Shown: piece by piece, positions 27,274 to 37,152 of the stretch
How the letters are laid out: each line of letters opens with the position of its first letter
Numbering within the stretch: the stretch's first letter is position 1
NCBI RefSeq assembly: GCF_051195215.1
Contig: NZ_JBNAZM010000018.1
Location: forward strand, 1-64,000
Direction of reading: 5' to 3'
DNA from: Arhodomonas sp051195215
Lineage (GTDB): Bacteria; Pseudomonadota; Gammaproteobacteria; Nitrococcales; Nitrococcaceae
DNA length: 64,000 nt
Made by a program: the position numbers and the translations under genes
Notes under the pieces: model-generated
The model's input: only the letters and a program-made list of their open reading frames with translations
What the model was told of the DNA's origin: nothing
Databases searched by the model: none

Positions 27274-29915
27274 CGGCCATGGAGTTCGAAACATTCTTTG
27301 AAGCCATTCACGGTCATCGTCCCTTTCCCTGGCAATCTGAAGCAGCACGTTGGCTCTGCGCGGGACGTCCCCCGGAAGTCGTCGGAGTTCCCACAGGATG
27401 CGGCAAGACCGCGATGATCGACGTGGCCCTCTACCACGCGGCATATGGAGGGCCAAGACGCATATTCTTCATCATCGACCGCCGTGTGGTAGTCGACGAA
27501 GCCTACCTGCGCGCAGAGCGCCTGCGACAGGCGCTCACCGATACAACTAGCGGTCCGCTGGCCGAACTCGCCCAGCGGCTGGGTGAGCTCCAAGTGGTGC
27601 GTCTGCGTGGCGGAGTGCATACCGACGAAAGTTGGCCTTGGTACCCGGAACGGGTCTCCATCGTGCTCAGTACCGTCGATCAGGTCGGATCCCGACTTCT
27701 TCACCGGGGCTACGGAGTGTCATCGCGCATGTGGCCCGTGCACGCCGGTTTCGTGGGCAACGATGCCCTTTACCTGGTGGACGAAGCCCACCTTTCGAGT
27801 CCGTTCGTGGCCACCGTGCAGGCCGCCGCATCCCAAGGAGCCGATCTCCGGCTCATTCGACTTTCGGCTACGCCAGGAGAAAATTCCGGTGACATGCTCA
27901 CCTTGTCGGAACAGGACCACGAACTCCCTGAGCTGAAACGACGCCTCAACGCCCGCAAACACGTTTCACTGACGTCTGCACCAAGCGGTGACGCGCAATT
28001 CGTGCCAACCATGGTGGAACAAGCCGAAACCGTGGCTGCATCGCACGGTTCCGGCGCGGTAATCGGCGTCGTCGTAAACCAGGTTCGTACTGCACGCCGA
28101 ATCTTCGAACGGCTGCATGGAAAGCGACACGAAACCGTATTGCTCACCGGTCGGGTGCGCCCCAATGACCGCCAACGAACCCTGGACCAGCTGCTACCAC
28201 GTATCCACGCCGGTCGCGACCGACACCGAGAAGGATCGCCGCTGTTTGTCGTAGCGACCCAGACGGTGGAAGTTGGCGCTGATCTGGACTTCGACGCCCT
28301 GGTCACAGAGCTTGCCCCTTTGAGTGCGCTGCGACAGCGATTCGGACGAGTGGATCGCCTCGGCCAACTGGGGCAGAGCAACAACCATATCGTTGCCCGT
28401 GACAAATTCCTTCAGAAGAAGGATTCGGCCAAGGCGCCAGTCTACGGCGCTGATCTGCGTGAGAGCTGGCTATGGTTGGAGCAGGCGACGCAGGAAAACA
28501 GCGGCATCGACTTCGGGGCTCTGGCCATGGCACATCTCCTTGAGGCCATGCCACCCCCGAAAGAGTCGGCGAGTCACTGCCCCCGGCTACTGCCCACTCA
28601 CCTGGAACGTTTTGCACAAACCGGTCCCGATGCACCTAGGATGGAGCCTGCGCCTTGGCTGCACGGGCCAAGCCGACCCTATCGGGAAGTCTCTGTGCTC
28701 TGGCGTGCCGATCTCAATACAGAACGACCAGAACATTGGCCCGGGCACGTCTTGGAGCGACCGCCACAACTTGGAGAGGCCCTGCAGCTACCCATTCATC
28801 TCTTCCGGGAATTGCTCTCCGGCAAGGGACGAGGTGATGCCTCCGACCTGGAAGGTACCGAGGAACCTGGCTCATCGTTTTCCGACCACCTAGGGAAAGT
28901 AATGCGCTGGCGTGGCGCGGACGAAGCCGAGATCGTCGACGGCGCCGACGTAGTGCCCGGCGATACCGTGCTCCTTCCTGCCTCCCTCGGCGGCTGTGAC
29001 GCATTCGGCTGGGCGCCTGGTCATGCCGGCCCTGTAGAAGATATCGGCGAAGCTTGCGCGGTAGCCGAGGACAACAGGGAACGCCCTTTCGTATTGCGCT
29101 TGCATCCGACGGTAGACCACTGGATGCCGGCAGAATCGCGCGCGGAAATCCATGAAGCCATTCGAACTCTTCACGCCGCCGAGCACAATTTCGACGAAGA
29201 AGACGGGCCCGACGAGGAACACATCGAGACAGCCCGTATCGCACTTAGGAAACGCTTGAACGACCTTGATCATCCTTGGCTTCGTAGGCTTGGCTCCACG
29301 TTCGGCTATCGATGGCTCCCCGACGGCTGGCTGGTACTGCGCAGAGAAGGTATCGAGGAATCGGCGGCAAGGGGTACCGACAACGGTAGAAAAGTTCCTC
29401 TGAACGAACACAGTGACGGCGTTGCAGCATATGCCGCCAATCTTGCCGCAAACCATCCCGAGCGGGACCGCATTGTCCGAGCAGCCAAGAACCACGACGA
29501 AGGCAAGCGCATCCACGGCTTCCAGATTCTACTTCATGGCGATGCGGTGCGGGCAGCAGCCGGCCCGCTACTGGCGAAATCCGGTCTTAGCAGTCGCAGT
29601 GCCCAAAAAGCCGCGCGGGAACGATCCGGTCTGCCACGCGGTTTCAGACACGAACTCTGTTCCTTGGACTACCTAGACGATGACGACGGCCTGCTTCGCC
29701 ATATGGTAGCCACTCACCACGGCCACGGCCGACCCTGGTTCCCACCGCTGGAGGATGAGGATGGGCCTAGCGCAGAGCGAGTCCACCTGCGGGGTCGCTG
29801 GGCCTCGGCCTTCGCGAATCTGCTACAGCGGATGGGACCTTGGCGCCTTGCGGAGTTGGAGCTATTGGTGCGTGCCGCCGACATCCGGCGCTCCATTGAG
29901 GAGGCACAGGCATGA
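27270..29915 (+). CDS. cas3: Cas3 helicase-nuclease, type I-G form with C-terminal HD domain
   Basis: 881 residues. The SF2 helicase comes first: Walker A GVPTGCGKT (residues 39-47), DEAH box in YLVDEAHLSS, and motifs V/VI in TQTVEVGADLDFDAL...RQRFGRVDRLGQ. The HD nuclease is at the C-terminus (about residue 710 on: HSDGVAAYA and AKNHDEGKRIHGF), the reverse of most Cas3 proteins but expected for I-U/I-G. It degrades target DNA after recruitment by the effector. An alternative ATG lies 3 codons downstream. It overlaps the next gene by 4 bp. Confidence 0.95.
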   Translation: MTAMEFETFFEAIHGHRPFPWQSEAARWLCAGRPPEVVGVPTGCGKTAMIDVALYHAAYGGPRRIFFIIDRRVVVDEAYLRAERLRQALTDTTSGPLAELAQRLGELQVVRLRGGVHTDESWPWYPERVSIVLSTVDQVGSRLLHRGYGVSSRMWPVHAGFVGNDALYLVDEAHLSSPFVATVQAAASQGADLRLIRLSATPGENSGDMLTLSEQDHELPELKRRLNARKHVSLTSAPSGDAQFVPTMVEQAETVAASHGSGAVIGVVVNQVRTARRIFERLHGKRHETVLLTGRVRPNDRQRTLDQLLPRIHAGRDRHREGSPLFVVATQTVEVGADLDFDALVTELAPLSALRQRFGRVDRLGQLGQSNNHIVARDKFLQKKDSAKAPVYGADLRESWLWLEQATQENSGIDFGALAMAHLLEAMPPPKESASHCPRLLPTHLERFAQTGPDAPRMEPAPWLHGPSRPYREVSVLWRADLNTERPEHWPGHVLERPPQLGEALQLPIHLFRELLSGKGRGDASDLEGTEEPGSSFSDHLGKVMRWRGADEAEIVDGADVVPGDTVLLPASLGGCDAFGWAPGHAGPVEDIGEACAVAEDNRERPFVLRLHPTVDHWMPAESRAEIHEAIRTLHAAEHNFDEEDGPDEEHIETARIALRKRLNDLDHPWLRRLGSTFGYRWLPDGWLVLRREGIEESAARGTDNGRKVPLNEHSDGVAAYAANLAANHPERDRIVRAAKNHDEGKRIHGFQILLHGDAVRAAAGPLLAKSGLSSRSAQKAARERSGLPRGFRHELCSLDYLDDDDGLLRHMVATHHGHGRPWFPPLEDEDGPSAERVHLRGRWASAFANLLQRMGPWRLAELELLVRAADIRRSIEEAQA

Positions 29916-30796
29916 TCGAACTCGACGGCCTGCCCGGAACCACACCTATTGGTTTCATGGCCACGCTTGGCTTGCTACGTGTGCTCGGCGAGGACCAAGG
30001 GTTACCGGTACGCCTGTCATGGGATCAGGCCAAACCGCGCTTGCACGGACTCGCTGATCGCGAGGACCTCTTGAGTGTTCTGGTCACCCATATGCAAGGA
30101 CGTCATAACGATTTCGAATGGAACTGGGCTGATACGGCAAAGGGAGTCACGCCGGAGAACTACAGTTTGGCATGCGACGAAGCGGCACATCGGGCATCCA
30201 GTCCCCGTCGCGCCCTGGCCTTTCTTTCGGCTTGGGCTACGGATACGAGTGTTACTGACGATGGCCTGGTTCGCTACACCCGGCTCGATATGACATCGGG
30301 GCGGCAACGATTGATCGCTGATCTGCGCAAGATTGCCGCGACCCTGGAAACACCTGAAGAAGCCGAAGGTGCCTTTCATAGGGCCTTGTTCGGAGGACCT
30401 TATGAAGATCTGTCCAGTTTCGGGTGGGATCCTGCAACGGTCCGCCAGCACGCTCACGAACCACGCGCTCCGACCAAAGTAAAACCCGCGGGCAAGAGCG
30501 GTTGGATATGGCTGGCTGCCGAATCATTGGCCTGGCATCCAGTACTCCCCCGGAGCGACCGAGCGGTTACCACCGGCTGCGAAGTCCTAGAGGGGCAAGG
30601 TATGTCCTATTTTTGGGGGCTGTGGTCGGCAAGCGCGGAACTGGGCCCCGAGGAAGTGCGCTTTCTTCGTGCATTGGATTTTCGGCGCCTTTCCCGGCGA
30701 ATGGGGGTGGAAAGCCTATGGAGTTCCACGTTCGGCAAGAGTGGCAATTACACCATGCTACTACCTGCCCAACGGACGACTGGAACACGTCGGTAG
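29912..30796 (+). CDS. Small Cas8-like subunit next to cas3 (Cas8u2/GSU0052-like)
   Basis: 294 residues. The start (MIELDGLPGTTPIGFMATLGLLRVL) resembles the N-terminal block of type I-U/I-G Cas8-type proteins, and its position directly after cas3 matches the cas8u2 gene of Geobacter-type loci. It is much shorter than Csx17, the roughly 700-residue Cas8 of other I-G systems, and no csx17 is present. The expected role is PAM recognition and Cas3 recruitment, assigned here mainly by position. It may instead be a 'Cas3-extension' family protein. Confidence 0.65.
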   Translation: MIELDGLPGTTPIGFMATLGLLRVLGEDQGLPVRLSWDQAKPRLHGLADREDLLSVLVTHMQGRHNDFEWNWADTAKGVTPENYSLACDEAAHRASSPRRALAFLSAWATDTSVTDDGLVRYTRLDMTSGRQRLIADLRKIAATLETPEEAEGAFHRALFGGPYEDLSSFGWDPATVRQHAHEPRAPTKVKPAGKSGWIWLAAESLAWHPVLPRSDRAVTTGCEVLEGQGMSYFWGLWSASAELGPEEVRFLRALDFRRLSRRMGVESLWSSTFGKSGNYTMLLPAQRTTGTRR

Positions 30797-30823
30797 GTCA
30801 GCCATGTTTGGTTATCGCACGTT

Positions 30824-31552
30824 ATGACAGCAACCACCGTCCGACTTGCCCTCACAAGCACGCCCTTGCCTCCCATGGAAAGCGCCCTGCACATCGGCGA
30901 GATCACTCGCAAGGCGGCAATAAGCCACGCCGACCGGGCAAATGGTGGTCGCGTACCTGCGGTGCTCTCCGGCCACGGACTCTCCGCAGGCAATTGCCAT
31001 GAACACGCGTTTTACCTGCCGGAGGACTCTGACGACGACGGCTACATCGACCACCTGCTAATCCATGCACCAGCCGGCCTATCACCAGCGGTGATCCACG
31101 CCCTCGATTCCATCACCCGCCTGTGGCAACGCGAAGGGCTCGAGTGGCAAGTGCTGATGAAGGACTACGGCAAACCTGCTGATCTGAACGAGTCCTGCTA
31201 CTTGGGGACGAGCCGGGTGTGGACCTCCGTCACCCCATACCTACACCCCTGGTTCGCGAAGAAGCACTTCGGCATCGCCGAGCAGATCGCCCGTGAGTGC
31301 CGGCAACGCAATCTGCCCGAGCCGGCGCGCATCGAGCCGGTGGAGCGGCTAACGGTCGGCGGCACGCCGCGGCGGCCCGTGCACTTCCGGCGTTTCCGAA
31401 GCACGCCAAAACGGCTACGCCAGCCGGATACACGGGGGCAGTTCGTCAGGCTGACGTTCCCCGAGCCGATAACCGGGCCGATCGCGCTCGGCTTCGCCTG
31501 TCACTTCGGGCTGGGCCTGTTCCGGCCGGAAGCCGGGGAACCGGAGGACTGA
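30824..31552 (+). CDS. Stand-alone Cas6-like protein (second copy of the Csb2 C-terminal module)
   Basis: 242 residues. It aligns by eye with the C-terminal half of Csb2: LSGHGLSAGNCHEHAFYLPEDSDDDG with its His-rich block corresponds to the HVAWLSL region of csb2, and GPIALGFACHFGLGLFRPE corresponds to the RAMP loop at the csb2 C-terminus. It lacks a Cas5 part. The His cluster makes it a good candidate for the active repeat endonuclease, with the copy in csb2 possibly structural. It is 27 bp after the Cas8-like gene and is the last gene of the effector operon. Confidence 0.7.
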   Translation: MTATTVRLALTSTPLPPMESALHIGEITRKAAISHADRANGGRVPAVLSGHGLSAGNCHEHAFYLPEDSDDDGYIDHLLIHAPAGLSPAVIHALDSITRLWQREGLEWQVLMKDYGKPADLNESCYLGTSRVWTSVTPYLHPWFAKKHFGIAEQIARECRQRNLPEPARIEPVERLTVGGTPRRPVHFRRFRSTPKRLRQPDTRGQFVRLTFPEPITGPIALGFACHFGLGLFRPEAGEPED

Positions 31553-31568
31553 CAGTGAGCGGATCGCG

Positions 31569-31910
31569 CTACACGATGCCCAGCGCCGTGGACAGGCCGC
31601 GCTCCACCGCCGTCATCTCCTCGGCGCTCAACGTGGTCAGCGGACCGTCGCCGATACAGGCGGCGTCCAGGGTGCGGGGCTGCTCGACGACGACGAAGGA
31701 GTCCCGGAGCAGCCGGTCCCGTGCCGGCAGTTGGGGCCGGAAATGCGTCATCGACGCACGCGCCTGCGTAGTGAGAGGGAGGACGATAACCATGCCCGTT
31801 TCCAGCGCCAGCAACGCGTCATGCTGCATGATCACCACCGGGCGCATCCTGCCGATCTCACGGCCACGGTTCGGGTTGAGATTGGCGACCCAAACCTCTC
31901 CGCGACGCAT
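31569..31910 (-). CDS. MazF/PemK-type toxin
   Basis: 113 residues. MRRGEVWVANLNPNRGREIGRMRPVVIMQ is the family N-terminus with the R-G-E-V-W motif and the Gly-Arg-Pro loop. GMVIVLPLTTQ and the VVEQPRTLD block complete the fold. MazF proteins are sequence-specific mRNA interferases. The ATG at 31910 overlaps the antitoxin stop by one base (TGATG). It is antisense to the cas genes on both sides. Confidence 0.93.
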   Translation of the reverse strand: MRRGEVWVANLNPNRGREIGRMRPVVIMQHDALLALETGMVIVLPLTTQARASMTHFRPQLPARDRLLRDSFVVVEQPRTLDAACIGDGPLTTLSAEEMTAVERGLSTALGIV

Positions 31911-32206
31911 CACCGCCACCAATCCTCCCCCGCATCATCATCCGCGGGCGAGGGCCGGGACGCCTCGGCCTCCGCTACACTCATCTCCCGGGCGATCTCG
32001 TGCGCATCCGCGCGCAGCGTCCGATCACCATAGACCGCCTTCGCCTCCGCGACGAACGCGCCCAGGTAGCGCTCCCGCTCCAGGCGTTCCAGATACTCGC
32101 GGATCGCCTCACGGGCAAGCTCCGACCTCGGTCGATGGCTCAGCTCCGCCTCGCGCTCCAGGCGCCTGGTCAGCTCATCGGGAAGGCGGACATTCAGAGT
32201 GCCCAT
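31910..32206 (-). CDS. Ribbon-helix-helix antitoxin of the MazF-type pair
   Basis: 98 residues. MGTLNVRLPDELTRRLEREAELSHRPRSELAREAIREYLERLE is a ribbon-helix-helix DNA-binding domain. The acidic tail (SPADDDAGEDWWR) is typical of the disordered toxin-neutralising end. It is encoded upstream of, and overlaps, its toxin. It faces cas4-cas1 across a 73-bp divergent promoter region. Confidence 0.9.
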   Translation of the reverse strand: MGTLNVRLPDELTRRLEREAELSHRPRSELAREAIREYLERLERERYLGAFVAEAKAVYGDRTLRADAHEIAREMSVAEAEASRPSPADDDAGEDWWR

Positions 32207-32251
32207 GGCACCACCCTCTCGTGTGATGCATGTCAGATCGCTTTACGTAAT

Positions 32252-32270
32252 GTAACACGAAACATGTTAC
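32252..32270. promoter_or_regulatory. Dyad operator in the divergent promoter of the antitoxin and cas4-cas1
   Basis: GTAACA (32252-32257) and TGTTAC (32265-32270) form a perfect inverted repeat with a 7-nt spacer. It lies 46 bp upstream of the antitoxin start and 10 bp upstream of cas4-cas1, so an RHH antitoxin bound here would affect both directions. No ribosome-binding site is seen before the cas4-cas1 ATG. Confidence 0.5.
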
Positions 32271-32279
32271 GGCAACGCC

Positions 32280-33992
32280 ATGACGGACCGACAACAGCGT
32301 GACCTCCCACTCCCGTTTCCCGAGCTCAACGACGACCAGCCATTGCTGCCGGCAAGGATGATCAACGAGTACGAATACTGCCCGCGGCTGGCGTATCTGG
32401 AATGGGTGCAGGGCGAGTGGGCGGATTCCGGGGACACGGTGGACGGGCGCCGTGTCCACCGGCGGGTGGATCGGCGCGACACCCCGCTGCCCGAGCCGGA
32501 CCCGGAAAGCGACGAACGCCTTCACTCCCGCTCGGTAACGCTCTCCTCCAACCGCCTCGGCCTCATCGCCAAGCTGGACATCGCCGAAACCGAGGGCGAT
32601 GAGGCCATGCCCGTGGACTACAAGCGCGGCAAGCGCCCACACGTGGAAAACGGGGCCTATCTGCCGGAGCAGGTCCAGCTCTGCGTCCAGGGCCTATTGC
32701 TGGAGGAACACGGCTACCGGGTGGAAGCGGGCATTCTCTACTTCCGCGGTTCCCGGGAGCGGGTGCGAATCGCCTTCGACGACGAGTTGCGCGAACGCAC
32801 CGCGAACGCGATCAACGGCCTCCGGGCGACGGCCGCCGGCGGCCATATCCCGCCACCGCTCGAGGACAGCCCCAAGTGCCCGCGTTGCTCGCTGGTCACT
32901 ATCTGCCTGCCGGACGAAGTGAATAACCTCAAGCGTCTCAGCGAAGGCGTTCGCCCGCTCTCGGTGATGAACGACGAGGCCATGCCGCTCTATGTGCAAG
33001 CCCATCGCGCTTCGGTGCGGAAGAAGGGCGAAACCCTCGAAGTCTCGGTGGAGGACGAAGTCACCACCAAGGCGCGGCTTCGCGACATCTCCCAGGTCGT
33101 GCTCATGGGCAACGTTTACCTGACGACCCCCACCCTGCACGAGCTGATGCGCCGGGAGATCCCGGTGAGCTGGCACTCCTATGGCGGCTGGTTTCTCGGC
33201 CACAGCCATGGCACCGGTCACAAGAACGTGGAGCTCCGCACCGCGCAGTATCAGCGCAGCTTCGACCCCGCCGCCTGCCTGCACATCGCCCGTCGCCTGG
33301 TGGCCAACAAGATCGTCAACTGCCGCACCCTGCTACGCCGCAATATCAAGGACCCCGACGAGGAGTCGAAAGCGCTGCTCGACGACTTGAGCCGTGACGC
33401 CCGCAAGGCGATGCGAGCGGAACGCCTCGACGAGCTACTGGGCATAGAAGGCACCGCCGCCGCCCGCTATTTCGGCGCATTCTCACGCATGATCCGCCCG
33501 CCGGGCGGTGACGACGAAATGGTCTTCGACTTCACCCGGCGAAACCGGCGGCCGCCCGCGGACCCGGTAAACGCGCTGCTCTCCTATGCCTATTCCGTGC
33601 TGGTCCGCGCCTGGCTGGTCACGCTCACCGGCGTAGGGTTCGATGCCTACCGTGGCTTCTACCACCAGCCCCGCTACGGCCGCCCCGCTCTGGCCCTGGA
33701 CATGATGGAGCCGTTCCGGCCACTGATTGCCGAGTCCGCCGTGCTGACGGCGATCAACAAGGGCCAGGTGCGCCCCACGGACTTCATCAGCGCCGCATCG
33801 GCGGTCAACCTGACCCAGGACGGCCGGAAACGGTTCCTCGGGACCATCGAGCAGCGCATGGATCAGGAGATCAGTCACCCGGACTTCGGCTATCGGGCCA
33901 GTTACCGCCGGATTCTCGAAATCCAGGCCCGTCTGGCGGCCCGCCACGTCATGGGTGAGGTGCCGGAGTTCCCCGGATTCGTGACCCGTTAG
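32280..33992 (+). CDS. cas4-1: Cas4-Cas1 fusion protein
   Basis: 570 residues. The Cas4 part (about 1-215) has the Fe-S cysteines, one in NEYEYCPRLAYLEW and three in CPRCSLVTICLPDE, plus the nuclease core VDYKRGKRP and EQVQLCVQGLLL. The Cas1 integrase part (about 225-570) has HSYGGWFLGHSHG, GIEGTAAARYFGAF with the catalytic Glu, and GFYHQPRYGRPALALDMMEPFRP with the catalytic His and acid. Such fusions are a hallmark of I-U/I-G loci and select PAM-bearing prespacers. It is cut off from the effector genes by the antisense MazF pair, so it needs its own promoter. Confidence 0.96.
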   Translation: MTDRQQRDLPLPFPELNDDQPLLPARMINEYEYCPRLAYLEWVQGEWADSGDTVDGRRVHRRVDRRDTPLPEPDPESDERLHSRSVTLSSNRLGLIAKLDIAETEGDEAMPVDYKRGKRPHVENGAYLPEQVQLCVQGLLLEEHGYRVEAGILYFRGSRERVRIAFDDELRERTANAINGLRATAAGGHIPPPLEDSPKCPRCSLVTICLPDEVNNLKRLSEGVRPLSVMNDEAMPLYVQAHRASVRKKGETLEVSVEDEVTTKARLRDISQVVLMGNVYLTTPTLHELMRREIPVSWHSYGGWFLGHSHGTGHKNVELRTAQYQRSFDPAACLHIARRLVANKIVNCRTLLRRNIKDPDEESKALLDDLSRDARKAMRAERLDELLGIEGTAAARYFGAFSRMIRPPGGDDEMVFDFTRRNRRPPADPVNALLSYAYSVLVRAWLVTLTGVGFDAYRGFYHQPRYGRPALALDMMEPFRPLIAESAVLTAINKGQVRPTDFISAASAVNLTQDGRKRFLGTIEQRMDQEISHPDFGYRASYRRILEIQARLAARHVMGEVPEFPGFVTR

Positions 33993-34002
33993 GAGGCACC
34001 CC

Positions 34003-34299
34003 ATGAAGGCACCCCGACTGTACATCGTCGCCTACGACATCGCCGATCAAAAACGCTGGCGCCGCGTCTTCCGTCTCATGCACGGTTACGGCGACTGGCT
34101 GCAGCTTTCAGTGTTCCAATGCCGATTGGACGATCGCCGGCACGCCGAGCTCGTGGGGATGGTCAATGAGATCATCCACGCCAACGAAGATCACGTCCTG
34201 ATCATGGACATGGGCCCGGCCGAGAACGTGGAACCGAGGATCACGAGTCTCGGCAAGGCACAATTCGAACCTGTACAGCGACAGGCTGTCATCGTGTAA
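34003..34299 (+). CDS. cas2: Cas2 adaptation protein
   Basis: 98 residues, the usual size. LYIVAYDIADQKRWRRVFRLMHGYG shows the ferredoxin-like first strand with Asp12, and QLSVFQCRLDDRRHAEL is the typical central block. It bridges Cas1 dimers during spacer integration. It lies 10 bp after cas4-cas1 and 240 bp before the first CRISPR repeat. Confidence 0.95.
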   Translation: MKAPRLYIVAYDIADQKRWRRVFRLMHGYGDWLQLSVFQCRLDDRRHAELVGMVNEIIHANEDHVLIMDMGPAENVEPRITSLGKAQFEPVQRQAVIV

Positions 34300-34539
34300 T
34301 GGAAAAGGTGGGAACGCGGCTGGCAACCGCGTCGCGCTCTGCCGGCTGCGCGCGAGCGCTCCGGCAACGCCGTCCCCCCGGGGGGACGCTCGCATCCCAC
34401 TCGTTCTTTGACAATCAGGATGTTATGTTTCCCAGGACGAGTCCCGAGACCTCGCTTGGGCGTGAAGCGCTTCCGTTGGCTGCCGACGCTCGCAAAACGG
34501 CGCCCCAGAGCGCCCGTGCAGCGGCCTCCCGGGAAGTCT
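34300..34539 (+). promoter_or_regulatory. CRISPR leader
   Basis: 240 bp between cas2 and the first repeat. It contains an AT-rich patch (TTCTTTGACAATCAGGATG, 34404-34422, followed by TTATGTTT) inside otherwise G+C-rich DNA, plausible for promoter and integration-host-factor contacts, though TTGACA is not followed by a -10 at standard spacing. CTCGCAAAACGGCG (34489-34502) resembles the loop region of the repeat. No gene is seen. Confidence 0.6.
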
Positions 34540-37133
34540 GTATTCCTCGGCAAAACGCCGAGGCCTCATTGAAGCGTTGGCCCACTTCTTCGGATTGTCC
34601 ACTTCGATCTCATGTATTCCTCGGCAAAACGCCGAGGCCTCATTGAAGCTCCTCCCAGCGCAGAGAGCTGATGTACGCATTCGTCCCGTATTCCTCGGCA
34701 AAACGCCGAGGCCTCATTGAAGCCGAACGAGCTCGCGGAACCCCGGGAGGTATTTCCTGGTATTCCTCGGCAAAACGCCGAGGCCTCATTGAAGCAATGC
34801 GATTGGCCATATCATTTACGCCGCTTACGCCGTATTCCTCGGCAAAACGCCGAGGCCTCATTGAAGCAGTCCAGAGGCAATCGCGAAGCCTTCTGTGAAT
34901 CGGAGTATTCCTCGGCAAAACGCCGAGGCCTCATTGAAGCATTCGAGCCGCTGTGCTTCGTGACCGACACGAGCGGTATTCCTCGGCAAAACGCCGAGGC
35001 CTCATTGAAGCGGATTGGCGAACGCACGTCGGGCCTGGCTATGGGCGGTATTCCTCGGCAAAACGCCGAGGCCTCATTGAAGCAGCCGTAAACATTCGCA
35101 CGAAGCTGTCCGACCTCTGTTGTATTCCTCGGCAAAACGCCGAGGCCTCATTGAAGCGCCGGGTCTGCCAGCGCCAGCTCGTAGAGGCCTTTGTATTCCT
35201 CGGCAAAACGCCGAGGCCTCATTGAAGCATTGGGGATGCCGATACGCGTGAGCGCCAGCACAGGGTATTCCTCGGCAAAACGCCGAGGCCTCATTGAAGC
35301 ATCGAGAGGCTTTCGGAGAGCGCCTCGACGTAATCCGGTATTCCTCGGCAAAACGCCGAGGCCTCATTGAAGCGCTGGAACCCCCTGTACGAGCAAGGCA
35401 TGTCGCGCGGTATTCCTCGGCAAAACGCCGAGGCCTCATTGAAGCATCGCCACGTGCACGATTTCTCCTGGCGTCAGCGTCCCGTATTCCTCGGCAAAAC
35501 GCCGAGGCCTCATTGAAGCGCAAGGTCCGGCCCGACTATGTCGCGAGCTGTCAAGCGGTATTCCTCGGCAAAACGCCGAGGCCTCATTGAAGCAATCTGA
35601 TCGTCGCGGCGCATCTCGTCGAGAATACGCGTATTCCTCGGCAAAACGCCGAGGCCTCATTGAAGCGGGTTCGTGGAATGCGGGCGCCAACGTGCATCCG
35701 GGCGTATTCCTCGGCAAAACGCCGAGGCCTCATTGAAGCCCGATTTCCCCCGTCGTCAGCCATTCACCCCGAACTTCGTATTCCTCGGCAAAACGCCGAG
35801 GCCTCATTGAAGCACGTTCATCGGTCTTGCTCGCGTCCGGGGGGGTCGGGAGTATTCCTCGGCAAAACGCCGAGGCCTCATTGAAGCCATGGTAACCGTG
35901 TGGGCCGAACTCGTTTGCGAACGTATTCCTCGGCAAAACGCCGAGGCCTCATTGAAGCGCGCCACACATGGCGATGTCTTCGAGCAGGCGGGCCGTATTC
36001 CTCGGCAAAACGCCGAGGCCTCATTGAAGCCCTCCGGATCCACATCCCACACACGTTCCTTGTCATGGTATTCCTCGGCAAAACGCCGAGGCCTCATTGA
36101 AGCCGCGAGGTATTGGGCGATGGCGACTGAGCTACTCATGTATTCCTCGGCAAAACGCCGAGGCCTCATTGAAGCGTGACCGACGATTTTGCGGACCTCG
36201 TGGACAACGAGAGTATTCCTCGGCAAAACGCCGAGGCCTCATTGAAGCCGAAGGCCAAAGGTGACGTTGTCACCGAAGTCCTTCAGCGTATTCCTCGGCA
36301 AAACGCCGAGGCCTCATTGAAGCCCGACGACGTTCTGTAGATCCGCTAGTGCCTTGGGTGAGTGTATTCCTCGGCAAAACGCCGAGGCCTCATTGAAGCG
36401 CAGATACGACAGATGGCATCATCGACCTGATGCCGCTGGTATTCCTCGGCAAAACGCCGAGGCCTCATTGAAGCAATCGATGCGCAGCAGCGCACGTATG
36501 ATCGCTTTGCCGAGTATTCCTCGGCAAAACGCCGAGGCCTCATTGAAGCATCAAGGATCTGGATTCCCAACTTCCAACGATCCGGTGTATTCCTCGGCAA
36601 AACGCCGAGGCCTCATTGAAGCGACTTCGAGCAACGCGCGCCGCGAGAGGCGGTGAACTAGTATTCCTCGGCAAAACGCCGAGGCCTCATTGAAGCGCCC
36701 TTTCAGGCTATTGCGCTGCTCATCCGTTGCCCCTGTATTCCTCGGCAAAACGCCGAGGCCTCATTGAAGCATGCTGACCAGGTTGGTGCGTTTCCCGGTA
36801 AATTCAAGTATTCCTCGGCAAAACGCCGAGGCCTCATTGAAGCGCTATGTAACACATTGTGCCTTTCCTTGGAGCCTCGTATTCCTCGGCAAAACGCCGA
36901 GGCCTCATTGAAGCGCCGGATTTTCGCCACCCGTAGACGGCTTGCTCCGACGTATTCCTCGGCAAAACGCCGAGGCCTCATTGAAGCTTATGGGTTTTGT
37001 ATAGGCCTAGCTCATCGACGTTTTCGTATTCCTCGGCAAAACGCCGAGGCCTCATTGAAGCTTGGTCATGACTCATCCCGCTCGCAGAACTGCATGGGTA
37101 TTCCTCGGCAAAACGCCGAGGCCTCATTCTGCC
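34540..37133 (+). CRISPR. Type I-G CRISPR array, 36 repeats and 35 spacers
   Basis: The 36-nt repeat begins GTATTCCTCGGC and ends CCTCATTGAAGC. Its arms CCTCGGC and GCCGAGG form a 7-bp stem around AAAAC. The first repeat is at 34540 and the last full-length one at 37098; periods of 71-76 bp give spacers of 35-40 nt. All repeats are identical to the eye except the last, whose final bases are CATTCTGCC instead of CATTGAAGC. Transcription should run from the leader on the plus strand, leaving an 8-nt ATTGAAGC handle. No repeated spacers were noticed. Open frames of the MRPRRFAEEY type are repeat artefacts. Confidence 0.99.
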
Positions 37134-37152
37134 GCCTTTTCTGCAAGCACGG

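Noticed and set aside
34540..37133. Spacers targeting genes of this window
   Set aside because: No spacer stood out as matching window sequence on reading, but this was by eye only; a search would be needed.
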